The notes under the pieces were generated by a model. That model was not told the DNA's origin. It saw nothing but the letters and a program-made list of their open reading frames with translations, and searched no databases. 64,000 nt of DNA, taken from assembly GCA_963773835.1 (NCBI GenBank), contig CAVZCQ010000001.1, forward strand, positions 1,054,001 to 1,118,000, in the 5' to 3' direction. Position numbers and translations under genes: made by a program. Each line of letters begins with the position of its first letter. Within the stretch, counting starts at the first letter, position 1. Source of the DNA: JOPF136 sp963773835 (lineage in GTDB: Bacteria; Acidobacteriota; Terriglobia; Acidiferrales; UBA7541). Below are positions 1 through 8,978 of the stretch, piece after piece.

Positions 1-1
1 C

Positions 2-673
2 GAACTGGAGATCTCCTCGAGCGGAGGCGCGGGCGGTACATCCTCCCCGGGGCCGCCAGAAGGGCGGGGCGGCGGCGGAGGCAGCGGACGAGGAGGAGGC
101 GACGGCGATGCGCAGCCGGCGCCGAGACCGCGGGGAGCCGCGCGGCGTGTCTATTTCACCGGCATTTGGGTGGCGCTGGCGGGAATCCTGATGTTTTTCA
201 TGGCCCTGGTGAGCGCCTATATCGTGCGGAAGAGTTCGGCGGACTGGCGGGCGGTGGCGCTGCCGCGAATTGTGTGGCTGAACACAGCAGTGCTGCTGGT
301 GAGCAGCCTGGCGCTGGAAGGGTCGCATCGGGCCTGGGAGCGCGAGGATGCGAAGGCTTTCCGGCAATGGTGGGCAGTGGCCACGGCCCTGGGCATGCTC
401 TTTCTGGCCGGGCAGTGGATGGCGTGGAGGGAGTTGGCGGCCGCGGGAGTGTATCTGGCCACGAATCCGAGCAGCAGTTTTTTCTACCTGCTGACGGCGG
501 CGCACGGCCTGCACCTGGCTGGAGGTTTGACGGCGCTCGTCTACGTGCTGGCGCGGGGATGGATGCGGCTGCGTGCGACGGGTGGGGTGGCAGCGGAAAT
601 CGCGGGAATTTACTGGCATTTCATGGACGGGCTGTGGGTGTTCCTGCTGCTCGTCCTCACACTGGGACGGTGA
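2..673 (+). CDS. ctaE: Cytochrome c oxidase subunit III, 5' end outside window
   Basis: Subunit III of a heme-copper cytochrome c oxidase, a membrane subunit of the terminal respiratory complex. The frame is open from base 2, so the start lies just left of the window. The visible N-terminus is a Gly/Ser/Pro-rich cytoplasmic tail of about 50 residues, followed by hydrophobic helices beginning near YFTGIWVAL and ending with the subunit III signature IYWHFMDGLWVFL. An internal GTG at 170 gives a truncated reading and is not a likely start. It lies 3 bases upstream of a second subunit III gene and is clearly part of the same operon. Confidence 0.88.
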   Translation, partial: ELEISSSGGAGGTSSPGPPEGRGGGGGSGRGGGDGDAQPAPRPRGAARRVYFTGIWVALAGILMFFMALVSAYIVRKSSADWRAVALPRIVWLNTAVLLVSSLALEGSHRAWEREDAKAFRQWWAVATALGMLFLAGQWMAWRELAAAGVYLATNPSSSFFYLLTAAHGLHLAGGLTALVYVLARGWMRLRATGGVAAEIAGIYWHFMDGLWVFLLLVLTLGR

Positions 674-676
674 CGA

Positions 677-1306
677 ATGACGGAAACGCACAGCGAAGTT
701 GTGGCCGGGCCGTGGAGCGGGGGCGGTTCGCCGTACGCGATCGGGCACAAAAAGCTGGGGATGTGGCTGTTCATCATGTCGGACGTGATGACGTTCACGG
801 CGCTGCTGATGGCCTACAGCTATTCGCGGCTGGCGAATCCGGACTGGCCCCGGCACGTGTTTCTGATCTGGCCGGCCATCGCCTTTTCGACCACGATGAC
901 GGTGGTGCTGCTGGCGAGCAGCCTGACCATGGTGATGGCGGTGGCCGCGGCGCATCGCGGGGCGCGCGGCGTGGCGGTGAAATGGCTGCTGGCCACGATG
1001 GCCGGCGGGCTGATCTTCTGCGGGCTGCACATCACGGAATGGTTCCATCTGATTGAAGAGGGCGTGCGGCTGTTTTCGAACCCCTGGGGCTCGCCGTTGT
1101 TCGGAGCGACGTTCTTTGGGATCACCGGGCTGCACATGACGCACGTGATGTGCGGCGTCATTTATCTGGGCGTGATCGCGTTCGGCTACGGCACCTCGCG
1201 GTTCAGCGATGAAGACGTGGAAGTGAGCGGGTTGTACTGGCACTTCGTCGACTTGGTGTGGATGTTTGTGTTTCCGATGGTCTATTTGATGAGCGTGAAG
1301 TACTGA
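677..1306 (+). CDS. Cytochrome c oxidase subunit III family protein (second copy)
   Basis: A 209-residue integral membrane protein of the CtaE/CyoC family. Conserved features are HKKLGMWLFIMSD near the N-terminus and the terminal GLYWHFVDLVWMFVFPMVYL, with about five hydrophobic segments. It begins 3 bases after the preceding subunit III gene and is followed 10 bases later by subunit IV. Two consecutive subunit III paralogues are a known arrangement in caa3-type operons of some phyla. The sequence alone does not show whether both enter one enzyme. Confidence 0.9.
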   Translation: MTETHSEVVAGPWSGGGSPYAIGHKKLGMWLFIMSDVMTFTALLMAYSYSRLANPDWPRHVFLIWPAIAFSTTMTVVLLASSLTMVMAVAAAHRGARGVAVKWLLATMAGGLIFCGLHITEWFHLIEEGVRLFSNPWGSPLFGATFFGITGLHMTHVMCGVIYLGVIAFGYGTSRFSDEDVEVSGLYWHFVDLVWMFVFPMVYLMSVKY

Positions 1307-1316
1307 GGAGAGGAGA

Positions 1317-1643
1317 ATGGGCGCACACGCAGCAGAGGTGCACGCAGCGTCGCACGAAGGATCGACCCGGCTGTTCCTGGCCGTGTGGATCGGCCTGGTG
1401 GTGATCACCCTGGGCGAGGTGTACATCGCCTACTTGGAGTTTCCGGCGGTCACCATGCTGCTGATGCTGATCGGGCTCTCGGTGCTGAAAGCAGGCCTGA
1501 TCGTGGCCTATTTTATGCACCTGCGATTTGAGAAGCTGGGGCTGTTCCTGACGCTGGTCCCGGCGACGATTTTCTGCGTCGGAATGATGACAGTGATTTT
1601 TCCCGACAGCCTGAGATTGCTGCATGTGAGGCTGCTGCACTGA
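1317..1643 (+). CDS. ctaF: Cytochrome c oxidase subunit IV (prokaryotic COX4 family)
   Basis: A 108-residue protein with three predicted membrane helices. The family signature is the central helix with LKAGLIVAYFMHLRFE, and FMHL is typical of CtaF/CyoD subunit IV. Subunit IV is a small stabilising subunit of the oxidase. The start is preceded by a good Shine-Dalgarno (GAGGAGAGG, about 1307-1315). It sits directly between the second subunit III and a small exported protein in one operon. Confidence 0.88.
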   Translation: MGAHAAEVHAASHEGSTRLFLAVWIGLVVITLGEVYIAYLEFPAVTMLLMLIGLSVLKAGLIVAYFMHLRFEKLGLFLTLVPATIFCVGMMTVIFPDSLRLLHVRLLH

Positions 1644-1650
1644 GGAAGCG

Positions 1651-1968
1651 ATGAGAAAGTGGCTGGGAAAGATGGGAGCAGTCGCCGCGGCAGTGCTCGC
1701 CGCAGCGCCGCGCGTCGTGGCGCAGGGCTGCGCCATGTGCTATGCGGACGCGTCTGCCCAGAGCCCGCGCGCCAAACATATGCTGGATTTGGCCATCCTG
1801 ACGCTGCTCGTCCCCAGTGTGCTGTTGTTCGGGGGCGTGCTGGTGGCGGCGTTCCGCCGGCGCGCGCGGGACCGGGCGTACGAAGAAGGCGAGAGCGTCG
1901 TTGTGCGCCCGCCGAGGCCGGCCTCGCCCCGCGCCGGCAATCTCCCTGCCACGGACGCGCTTCTCTAG
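1651..1968 (+). CDS. Small exported membrane protein of the oxidase operon
   Basis: A 105-residue protein with an N-terminal signal or anchor segment ending near VVAQG, then a GCAMCY motif (CxxC) directly after the likely cleavage point. A second hydrophobic helix follows (DLAILTLLVPSVLLFGGVLVAAF), with a basic, Pro-rich cytoplasmic tail. It starts 7 bases after subunit IV, so it is almost certainly co-transcribed. The extracytoplasmic CxxC next to an oxidase suggests metal or redox handling, but that is inference. I do not recognise a named family. Confidence 0.72.
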   Translation: MRKWLGKMGAVAAAVLAAAPRVVAQGCAMCYADASAQSPRAKHMLDLAILTLLVPSVLLFGGVLVAAFRRRARDRAYEEGESVVVRPPRPASPRAGNLPATDALL

Positions 1969-2125
1969 CGCGCTGCTCGCTGCGACCCATCCTCCGCGTC
2001 CGATGCTATGATTGCCCGCGCCGGGCGCAGTACCGGGGTCCGGTAAATCCCAACCATTCCGCAAACGCACGGTTTCACGTCCGGATGCGAAAGACGGGCG
2101 GTGCGCGGCGGAGATCGAGCCTGCC

Positions 2126-5100
2126 ATGCGAAATCTGTCTTCAGGAATTTCCCACCGCGTTCTGCTGGCTGTAGTTTTGGCGCTGGTGCTCAGTGCACCG
2201 ATGCAGGGCCAGAGCCCGGCCAATACCCGTCCCGGCTATTACCGGTTCCCGGCGATCCACGGCGACACAATTGTGTTTACCGCCGAGGGAGACCTGTGGA
2301 CGGTGGGCGCGGGGGGAGGCGCGGCGCGGCGGCTCACCACGAATCCGGGAAAGGAGACGCATGCGGCGATTTCGCCGGACGGCAAAATGGTGGCGTTCAG
2401 CGCGGAGTACGAAGGCCCGACGGATGTCTTCGTGATGCCGGTGGAAGGCGGGCTGCCGCAGCGGCTCACCTGGGACGGGGACGCGATCGTGGCGGGATGG
2501 ACGCCGGACGGGCGGGTGCTGTTCCGCACGCGGCGGTACTCGACGCTGCCGGACCCGAAACTGGTGGCCATCGATACGCAGTGGAGGCGCGAGGTGATTC
2601 CGGTGGCGTCGGCTGCGGAAGGCGCGTACTCGGAGGATGGGCGGAGTCTGTTTTTCACGCGGGTGCAACGCCAGCCGAGCTTTACGAAGCGCTACAAGGG
2701 CGGAGAAGCGGAAAACATCTGGCGCTACGACGACGGTTCGGAGGCAGTGCCGTTGACGGCGGACTGGCCGGGGACGTCGGACATGCCCATGTATTGGAAC
2801 GGGCGGGTCTATTTCCTCTCCGATCGCGACGGGGTGATGAACGTCTATTCGATGGACCGCGACGGGCACGACCTGAAGCAGCATACGCACCAGCGGGGAT
2901 GGGACGTGCAGTCGGCGTCGCTATCGGACGGGCGGATCGTGTACCAGTGCGGGGCGGATCTGTGGTTGCTGGACCTGCGCAGCGGGCAGGACGCCATCGT
3001 TCCTATCACGCTGGTGAGCGATTTCGACCAGTTGCGCGACCACTGGGTGAAAAAGCCGATGGAGTATCTGACCGGAGTGCACATCGCGCCGGATGGGAGC
3101 GCGGCCGTGTTCACGGCGCGCGGCGAAGTGTTCACGCTGCCGGCGACGACCGGGCGGATCGTGAAGGTGGCGGGCAACTCCGCCGTGCGCTACCGGGACG
3201 CGCGGTACCTGCCGGACGGGAAGAGCATCGTGGCGCTGTCCACGGCGAGCGGCGAAACGGAATTCTGGAAATATCCGGCGAATGGAGAGGGGCCGGGCGA
3301 GCAGTGGACGAACGACGCAAAAGTGCTGCGGTGGGATGGAGTTCCGTCGCCGGACGGGCACTGGCTGGCGCATCGCGACAAGGACCAGCAGTTGTGGCTC
3401 TACGACACGCAGACGAAACACAACAAACGGATCGCGCAGTCGATGGTGGGCGATTTTTCGGACCTGACCTGGTCGCCGGACAGCCAGTGGCTGGCCTACG
3501 TGGAATCGGCGACGAATACGTTCGACCAGCTCAAAGTGCTGAATGTGGCCACCGGGGCGATTGAAGCGATCACCTCCGACCGCTACAACAGCGGGAACCC
3601 GGCGTGGAGCGCGGACGGGAAGTGGCTGTATTTCCTGTCCGACCGGATGCTGATGACCACGGTGCGGTCGCCCTGGGGCGCGCGCCAGCCCGACCCGAAT
3701 TTCGACAAATCCATGAAAATTTACGAGCTGGCCCTGACGCCGGGATTGCGCTCGCCGTTCGCGTCCGTGGACGAGCTGCACCCGGAGAAGCCGGAGAAAA
3801 AGGAGGAGCAGAAGCCCGAAAAGCAGGCGGAGGGGAAAAAAGAGGGCGGGGTGACGGTGAAAATCGAGTTCGCGGGACTGGCCTCGCGACTGAGCGAGGT
3901 GCCCGCCCCGGCTGGGAACTACGGGAATCTGGAGGCCACCGATAAACGGCTGTGCTGGCTGGAGCGCGGCGAGGGCCCGCAGGCAAAACGGGCGCTCCAG
4001 TGCCTCGACGTGGCCAACAAAGGCGAGGGGCCGGAGACGGTGATGGCGGACGTGAAGGTCTACGAGCTGTCGCTCGACCGGAAGAAGCTGCTGGTGGTGA
4101 AGGGCGACGACTTCTACATCCTGGATTCGGGGGTGAAGGCATCGGCGCTGGGGGACGGGAAGGCGCTGGCCAAAGCGAAGATGGACCTGTCGCACTGGAC
4201 GCTGGATACGAATCCGCGCGCCGAGTTCCGCGAGCTGTTCACGGACGCGTGGAGGCTGGAGCGGGATTACTTCTACGACCGGCACATGAACGGAGTGGAC
4301 TGGAAACAGATGCGGGAGCGGTACCTGCCGCTGGTGGACCGGGTGGCCGACCGGGAGGAACTGAACGATGTGATCGCGCAGATGGTGAGCGAACTCTCTG
4401 CGCTGCACATCTTTGTGCGCGGGGGCGATTCGAGGAAGCCGGCGGACGAAGTGGAGCTGGCGTCGCTGGGCGCGGTGCTGGAACGGGATGAACACGCGGG
4501 CGGGTTCGTAGTGAAACACATCTACCTGCACGATCCCGACCTGCCGAACGAGGCGCCACCGCTGGCGAGGCCGGACTCGATGGTGGCCGAAGGCGAGGTC
4601 ATCACGAGCATCGACGGGCAGGATGCTCTGAGCCTCCCGGACGAACGGGTGCTGCTGCGGGGCAAAGCCGGGCGCAAAGTGATGCTGCGGGTGAAAGCGG
4701 CGAACGGGGAGACGCGGGAGGTGCTGGTGACGCCGATTCTGGAGCGGGACGAACGCGACCTGCGGTACACGGAATGGGAATACACGAGGCGGATGCGGGT
4801 GGAGGCGGAATCGCACGGAACGATCGGCTACGTGCATTTGCGTGCGATGACCTCTACGGACATCGACCAGTGGGCGCGAGAGTTCTATCCGGTGTACGAC
4901 CGCGCAGGACTGATTATCGACGTGCGGCACAATCACGGCGGCAACATCGATTCCTGGCTGTTGGGGAAACTGCTGCGGAAAGCATGGTTCTACTGGCAGC
5001 CGCGCATCGGCAACCCGTTCTGGAACATGCAGTACGCATTTCGCGGGCACATCGTTGTGCTGTGCGACCAGGAGACGGCGTCGGACGGAGAGGCGTTTTC

Positions 5101-5431
5101 GGAGGGATTCCGGCGGCTGGGGCTGGGAAAAGTGATTGGGGTGCGCACGTGGGGAGGCGAGATCTGGCTTTCCTCGAGCAATTTCCTGGCGGACAGAGGA
5201 ATCGCCACCGCGGCGGAGCTGGGAGTGTATGGACCGGAACAGAAATGGCTGATCGAAGGTCACGGGGTGGATCCGGACGAGGTGATGGACAACCTGCCGC
5301 ACGCCACCTACGCGGGGAGCGACGCACAGTTGGAAGCGGGGTTGCGGTATCTGGAGGAGGAGATCCGGAAGGATCCGCGGCCGGTGCCGAAAGCGCCGGT
5401 GTATCCGGACAAAGCCTTCAAATACCAATAG
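2126..5431 (+). CDS. Tricorn-like protease (beta-propeller, PDZ, S41 peptidase)
   Basis: A protein of about 1101 residues with an N-terminal signal peptide (ISHRVLLAVVLALVLSAPMQG), so probably periplasmic or secreted. The order is WD40/TolB-like propeller repeats with recurring SPDGK and SADGK motifs, a charged Glu/Lys linker, a helical core, a PDZ-like domain, and a C-terminal S41 domain with DVRHNHGGN and the nucleophile region ETASDGEAFSE. This matches tricorn architecture and length. The open frame extends upstream to 2012, but the ATG at 2126 is preferred because it begins the signal peptide. In the region where tricorn has adjacent Ser-His, this protein reads SALHIF, keeping His but with Leu before it. 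Confidence 0.85.
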   Translation: MRNLSSGISHRVLLAVVLALVLSAPMQGQSPANTRPGYYRFPAIHGDTIVFTAEGDLWTVGAGGGAARRLTTNPGKETHAAISPDGKMVAFSAEYEGPTDVFVMPVEGGLPQRLTWDGDAIVAGWTPDGRVLFRTRRYSTLPDPKLVAIDTQWRREVIPVASAAEGAYSEDGRSLFFTRVQRQPSFTKRYKGGEAENIWRYDDGSEAVPLTADWPGTSDMPMYWNGRVYFLSDRDGVMNVYSMDRDGHDLKQHTHQRGWDVQSASLSDGRIVYQCGADLWLLDLRSGQDAIVPITLVSDFDQLRDHWVKKPMEYLTGVHIAPDGSAAVFTARGEVFTLPATTGRIVKVAGNSAVRYRDARYLPDGKSIVALSTASGETEFWKYPANGEGPGEQWTNDAKVLRWDGVPSPDGHWLAHRDKDQQLWLYDTQTKHNKRIAQSMVGDFSDLTWSPDSQWLAYVESATNTFDQLKVLNVATGAIEAITSDRYNSGNPAWSADGKWLYFLSDRMLMTTVRSPWGARQPDPNFDKSMKIYELALTPGLRSPFASVDELHPEKPEKKEEQKPEKQAEGKKEGGVTVKIEFAGLASRLSEVPAPAGNYGNLEATDKRLCWLERGEGPQAKRALQCLDVANKGEGPETVMADVKVYELSLDRKKLLVVKGDDFYILDSGVKASALGDGKALAKAKMDLSHWTLDTNPRAEFRELFTDAWRLERDYFYDRHMNGVDWKQMRERYLPLVDRVADREELNDVIAQMVSELSALHIFVRGGDSRKPADEVELASLGAVLERDEHAGGFVVKHIYLHDPDLPNEAPPLARPDSMVAEGEVITSIDGQDALSLPDERVLLRGKAGRKVMLRVKAANGETREVLVTPILERDERDLRYTEWEYTRRMRVEAESHGTIGYVHLRAMTSTDIDQWAREFYPVYDRAGLIIDVRHNHGGNIDSWLLGKLLRKAWFYWQPRIGNPFWNMQYAFRGHIVVLCDQETASDGEAFSEGFRRLGLGKVIGVRTWGGEIWLSSSNFLADRGIATAAELGVYGPEQKWLIEGHGVDPDEVMDNLPHATYAGSDAQLEAGLRYLEEEIRKDPRPVPKAPVYPDKAFKYQ

Positions 5432-5485
5432 TAGGAAGGGGAAGGAATCGACCGCGACCCGGAAACATTTCGCCCGTGTATGACG

Positions 5486-5498
5486 CCGTAATATACGG
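5486..5498. promoter_or_regulatory. Inverted repeat, candidate antitoxin autoregulatory operator
   Basis: CCGTA-ATA-TACGG is a perfect 5-bp inverted repeat with a 3-bp spacer, 5-14 bases upstream of the possible starts of the ribbon-helix-helix antitoxin gene. Such small palindromes are typical operators for RHH antitoxins, which repress their own operon. Function is inferred from position. Confidence 0.5.
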
Positions 5499-5511
5499 TA
5501 TTATGAGAGTC

Positions 5512-5754
5512 ATGGACAAACATACCGTCAGCTTTCGCCTGGATGCCAATGCCGTTTCCGCGTTGGATCGACTGGCCAGCGCGATGGACCGGGACCGCAC
5601 CTACATTCTGACCGAGGCCGTGAGCGCGTATCTGGAACTGCAGGAGTGGCAGATCCGGCAGATTGAGGCTGGAATTGCCGAAGCGAACGCCGGAAAGCTG
5701 ATCGGGCATCGCAGGGTGAAGGCGATGGCATCGCGGTGGCGCCGGCGGAAATGA
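5512..5754 (+). CDS. Ribbon-helix-helix antitoxin (CopG/ParD type)
   Basis: An 80-residue protein starting MDKHTVSFRLDANAV, the beta strand of a ribbon-helix-helix DNA-binding fold, followed by ALDRLASAMDRDRTYILTEAV as the two helices. The C-terminus is basic and helical and would wrap the toxin. Its stop codon overlaps the start of the ParE-like toxin as ATGA. It should repress its own operon and neutralise the toxin. An in-frame ATG at 5503 is an alternative start. Confidence 0.85.
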   Translation: MDKHTVSFRLDANAVSALDRLASAMDRDRTYILTEAVSAYLELQEWQIRQIEAGIAEANAGKLIGHRRVKAMASRWRRRK

Positions 5755-6038
5755 AAATTGTCTGGACGCCGCGGGCAACACGCGACCTGCGGGCCGCCTA
5801 CGACTACTGGGCTGAAGAGCGCTCTCCTGCAGCCGCCGATGCGATGCTGGACATTATTTTCTCCGCTGTCGAAATGCTGGAGAGCCACCCGGCCATTGGA
5901 CGGATTGGCCGTGTTGCTGGAACGCGCGAGTTGGTGATTCTTCGCACGCCCTTCCTGATCGCTTACCGGTTACATCGTGACTCATTCCAGTTGCTCGCGC
6001 TTCTTCACGGCGCAAGGAAATGGCCGGAGCGATTCTGA
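5751..6038 (+). CDS. RelE/ParE-family toxin
   Basis: A 95-residue protein (MKIVWTPRATRDLRAAYDYW) of the ParE/RelE fold. It has the N-terminal helix pair, the SHPAIGRIGRV loop and the C-terminal strand region of the plasmid-stabilisation family. ParE members poison gyrase and RelE members cleave mRNA; the sequence does not settle which. Translation is coupled to the antitoxin by a 4-base ATGA overlap, so I prefer 5751 over the GTG at 5736. Confidence 0.85.
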   Translation: MKIVWTPRATRDLRAAYDYWAEERSPAAADAMLDIIFSAVEMLESHPAIGRIGRVAGTRELVILRTPFLIAYRLHRDSFQLLALLHGARKWPERF

Positions 6039-6049
6039 GCCACTGGAGG

Positions 6050-7171
6050 TCAGCGGATGACAGCGGCGGCGACGGCGGCGGCGACGCGATCGATTTGCTG
6101 GGGGGTGAGTTCGGGGTATATGGGGAGCGATAAGACTTCGAGGGCGGCGCGCTCGGCGCGGGGCATTCCGCCGGGCTGGTAGCCGAGGTGGGCGAACATG
6201 GGCTGAAGGTGGAGCGGCACTGGGTAATAGACGGTGCTGGTGATTCCTTCGCTGGCCAGATGTTTTTGGACGCGCTCGCGGTCAGCGAGGCGGACCGTGT
6301 ACTGGTGATAGACGTGGGTCGAGCCGGAGGCGACGCGCGGAAGCGTGAGCCCGGGGACGGCGCGGAGGAGCGAATCGTAGCGCGCGGCGTGGGATTGGCG
6401 GGCCGCGGTCCATTCGGCCAGGTGGCGCAGCTTCACGCGGAGGATGGCGGCCTGGAGCTCGTCGAGACGGCTGTTCCAACCCTGCTCTTCGCTGATGTAT
6501 TTGTGCGCGACGGCGCCGTGGCCGCGGAGGCTGCGCAGGCGGGCGGCGGCATCGGGCGAAGAGGTGAGCACCATGCCGGCATCGCCACAGGCGCCGAGAT
6601 TTTTGGTGGGATAAAAACTGAGGCAGCCGAAATCACCCAGCGAACCCGCGGTCCGGCCTCCGTAGGCGGCGCCGATGGCCTGCGCGGCGTCCTCGATGAC
6701 GGCGAGTTGCGCGGAACGGGCCAGTGGGAGGATGCGGTCCATGTCCGCAGGCTGGCCGAACAGGTGCACGGGTACGACCGCTTTTGTGCGCGCAGTGACG
6801 AGGCGTTCGAGCTGTGCCGGGTCGAGATTGAAGGTGTCCAGCAGGACGTCGCAGAACACGGGCGTGGCGCCGAGCAGGCTGACCGCATCGGCTGTGGCGA
6901 TATAGCTGAAAGCGGGGACAATCACCTCGTCGCCGGGGCCCACGCCTGCGGCACGCAGGGAAAGCAGGAGCGCATCGGTGCCGGAAGCCACCCCTATGGC
7001 GTGGCGGCCGCCGCAGGCAGCGGCGATTTCTCGTTCGAATGCTTCCACCTGCGGGCCGAGGATGAATTTCCCGCTGCGGAGGACGTCTTCGATAGCGGCG
7101 CGCAGCTCCTGCTGGATGGTCTGGAACTGAGCCACCAGGTCGAGCATGGGGATGGGAGGAACGGAGGACAT
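6050..7171 (-). CDS. DegT/DnrJ/EryC1/StrS-family PLP aminotransferase
   Basis: A 373-residue PLP-dependent sugar aminotransferase-family enzyme, usually acting on nucleotide-linked keto-sugars for surface polysaccharides. Visible signatures are GVASGTDAL, the IEDAAQAIGA segment, and SFYPTKNLG, where Lys190 is the Schiff-base lysine. Length is normal. No other sugar-nucleotide gene is nearby, so the substrate cannot be guessed. It is convergent with the ParE-like toxin gene, 11 bases away. Confidence 0.92.
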   Translation of the reverse strand: MSSVPPIPMLDLVAQFQTIQQELRAAIEDVLRSGKFILGPQVEAFEREIAAACGGRHAIGVASGTDALLLSLRAAGVGPGDEVIVPAFSYIATADAVSLLGATPVFCDVLLDTFNLDPAQLERLVTARTKAVVPVHLFGQPADMDRILPLARSAQLAVIEDAAQAIGAAYGGRTAGSLGDFGCLSFYPTKNLGACGDAGMVLTSSPDAAARLRSLRGHGAVAHKYISEEQGWNSRLDELQAAILRVKLRHLAEWTAARQSHAARYDSLLRAVPGLTLPRVASGSTHVYHQYTVRLADRERVQKHLASEGITSTVYYPVPLHLQPMFAHLGYQPGGMPRAERAALEVLSLPIYPELTPQQIDRVAAAVAAAVIR

Positions 7172-7296
7172 CAGTGGCAGCAGCCCTTCAGAGAGGGGAG
7201 TGAGGGGGCGGTGTGGGTGCCCGCTGGCCAGTTAGAGGACCGTGTACGCATCGACGTGCTGGGGCGCCTTCACAGCCATGACTGGCTGTGCCACAT

Positions 7297-7551
7297 TCAT
7301 CGCAGCCGGGCGGGAGGATCGGCCGCCACAGGCATCTCCGCGGCGGGCTCCTTCGGCGGTGAATCGGCATGCCGTGAGGGCGCGGGGCGCGGCAACCCGA
7401 TGCCGCGATTCATCTCCAGGTGCTCCTTGGCGCACGCAGGGCAGTAGGATTTGCCGGTTTCGTCGTCGCGCAGGCTTACCAGTTCGTAGCAGCCATGAAT
7501 GCATTCGCAATACCCGGTACCTGCGGACGTTTTGATGGGCACGAGGGCCAT
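7297..7551 (-). CDS. Small Cys-rich metal-binding protein, unknown function
   Basis: An 84-residue protein with CECIHGC and, after 15 residues, CPAC, a likely four-Cys zinc site. A Pro-rich disordered tail follows. The ATG at 7551 is chosen because GGAGGAG lies at good spacing upstream; the open frame continues to 7599. I recognise no named family. The bases between it and the aminotransferase (7172-7296) show nothing notable. Confidence 0.62.
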   Translation of the reverse strand: MALVPIKTSAGTGYCECIHGCYELVSLRDDETGKSYCPACAKEHLEMNRGIGLPRPAPSRHADSPPKEPAAEMPVAADPPARLR

Positions 7552-7586
7552 GGAAACTCCTCCGTCGAGGATAGTAACCAGACGGG

Positions 7587-7665
7587 GAGGAGGAGGCAAT
7601 AGGAGGAAGGAGAGGAGCTAGAGGAGGAGGGGGAGACAGAGCAGGCAGAGCAGGAAGACGGCACG
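7587..7665 (+). other. Polypurine (GA-rich) tract
   Basis: About 80 bases are almost exclusively purine on the plus strand (repeated GGAGGA/GAGGAG units), between the small Cys-rich gene and a hairpin repeat at 7716. No coding sequence fits. It may be slippage-prone filler; no function can be assigned. Confidence 0.45.
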
Positions 7666-7715
7666 GCATTCATTGGGGTTGAGGAGTGCGCCCCGTGGGA
7701 GGCGTTTGAGCGGCG

Positions 7716-7735
7716 CACAGGCAGGATTGCCTGTG
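7716..7735. repeat. Interspersed hairpin (CACAGGCA/TGCCTGTG), copy 1
   Basis: Perfect inverted repeat CACAGGCA-GGAT-TGCCTGTG just past the stop of the HD-GYP gene. A second copy with the same stem and similar flank lies at 56321-56340, marking it as an interspersed repeat rather than a one-off terminator. Confidence 0.7.
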
Positions 7736-8815
7736 CTACTGGCCCTTCATTTCGTAGTCGTGGAAGGGCTTCTGGTAATTCTGGCGGAGCTCGACCCAGA
7801 CGGTATCGGGAATCGTGGCAAACACTTCGCACACTTTGGGGTCGAATTGAGTGCCCGCGTGCCGGTGGATTTCCTCTTTGGCTTCCTGGAGCGGGAGGGC
7901 TTTGCGGTAGGGCCTGTCGGAAATCATGGCGTCGAGAGTATCAGCGACGGCGAACACGCGGGCGCCGAGAGGAATCTGCTCGGCCTTCAAATTGCGCGGG
8001 TAGCCAGTGCCATCGAATTTCTCCTGGTGGGAGAGCACGATTTCAGAGGCTTCGCGGAGGAAGGGGATGCGTTCGAGCACCTGGTAGCCGATATCGCAGT
8101 GGGTGCGCATGATGGCGGTTTCTTCCGGAGTGAGCGGGCCGGGTTTGCGCAGGATGCTGTCGGGGATGCCCATTTTCCCGATGTCGTGGAGGAAGGCGCC
8201 GCGAGCAATCTGGCGGAGTTCGGCCTCGCCGACTCCCATGGCGCGCGCCATGACGATGGTCATGGCGGTGACGCGCTGGCAATGGCCCTCGGTTTCCGCG
8301 TCCTTCAGGTCCAGCGCGCTGGCCAGGGCTTCCAGCGTGTAGTCGTAGGACTGTTCCAGCTCTTCGAGGGCCTGGGAAAGCTGGAGCGTGCGCTCCTCGA
8401 CGCGGCGTTCGAGTTCCTGCTGGTAGAGGCGGTTCTCGTAAATCAGCCTGCGGTGCTCGAGGGCGCGGCGAACACTCAGGAAGAGCTGCTCCTTCTCGAA
8501 GGGCTTCAGGATGTAGTCGTAGGCGCCGCGGCGCATGGCCTCGATCGCGGTGGAGATGTCGTGCATGGCGGTGACCATGATCACCGGCACATCGGCATCG
8601 TAACCGCGGACCATTTCGATGAGCTTCAGGCCGTCCACTCCGGGCATCACCAGGTCGCTGAGCACCAGGTCGAATCCCGATTCGCGCATGACCCGAAGCG
8701 CTTCTTCGCCGTTGGCCGCAGTCTTGCATTGATAACCCTGGGCAGTCAGGAGGGTGGAGACAACTTCACGAATCGCCTCTTCGTCGTCCACGATGAGGAT
8801 GCGTTCTGGGTTCAC
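7736..8815 (-). CDS. Response regulator with HD-GYP phosphodiesterase domain
   Basis: A 359-residue protein. Residues 1-120 are a receiver with Asp10/Asp11, phospho-acceptor Asp54 and Lys104. A coiled-coil linker spans about 125-160. The rest is an HD-GYP domain with His210-Asp211 (FLHDIGKMGIPD) and HQEKFDGTGYP at 263-273. HD-GYP domains hydrolyse cyclic di-GMP, so this is probably a phosphorylation-controlled c-di-GMP phosphodiesterase. It is divergent from the hybrid histidine kinase at 8979, which is its most likely partner. Confidence 0.92.
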   Translation of the reverse strand: MNPERILIVDDEEAIREVVSTLLTAQGYQCKTAANGEEALRVMRESGFDLVLSDLVMPGVDGLKLIEMVRGYDADVPVIMVTAMHDISTAIEAMRRGAYDYILKPFEKEQLFLSVRRALEHRRLIYENRLYQQELERRVEERTLQLSQALEELEQSYDYTLEALASALDLKDAETEGHCQRVTAMTIVMARAMGVGEAELRQIARGAFLHDIGKMGIPDSILRKPGPLTPEETAIMRTHCDIGYQVLERIPFLREASEIVLSHQEKFDGTGYPRNLKAEQIPLGARVFAVADTLDAMISDRPYRKALPLQEAKEEIHRHAGTQFDPKVCEVFATIPDTVWVELRQNYQKPFHDYEMKGQ

Positions 8816-8978
8816 CTGAGGCTCCTAACGGCTCCCCCAGTATAAGGCTGGGCACAGTGAGCCGCCAGATTTATTGCCCCCGTGGGCCGTAGAGTACATA
8901 GTTCGGAACTGGCGTCCGTAGAACCCTCTCGCGCCGTCCGGCGTCAGTGCCGGGCGTGCGCCATCCGACAGTGCAGTG

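Noticed and set aside
2921..5428. An 835-residue minus-strand open frame antisense to the tricorn-like protease
   Set aside because: His/Arg/Pro-rich composition with no domain; it mirrors the codon structure of the real gene on the other strand, as expected at high GC.
6188..7447. A 419-codon plus-strand frame opposite the aminotransferase gene
   Set aside because: The minus-strand product has complete PLP enzyme motifs; the plus-strand frame has none.
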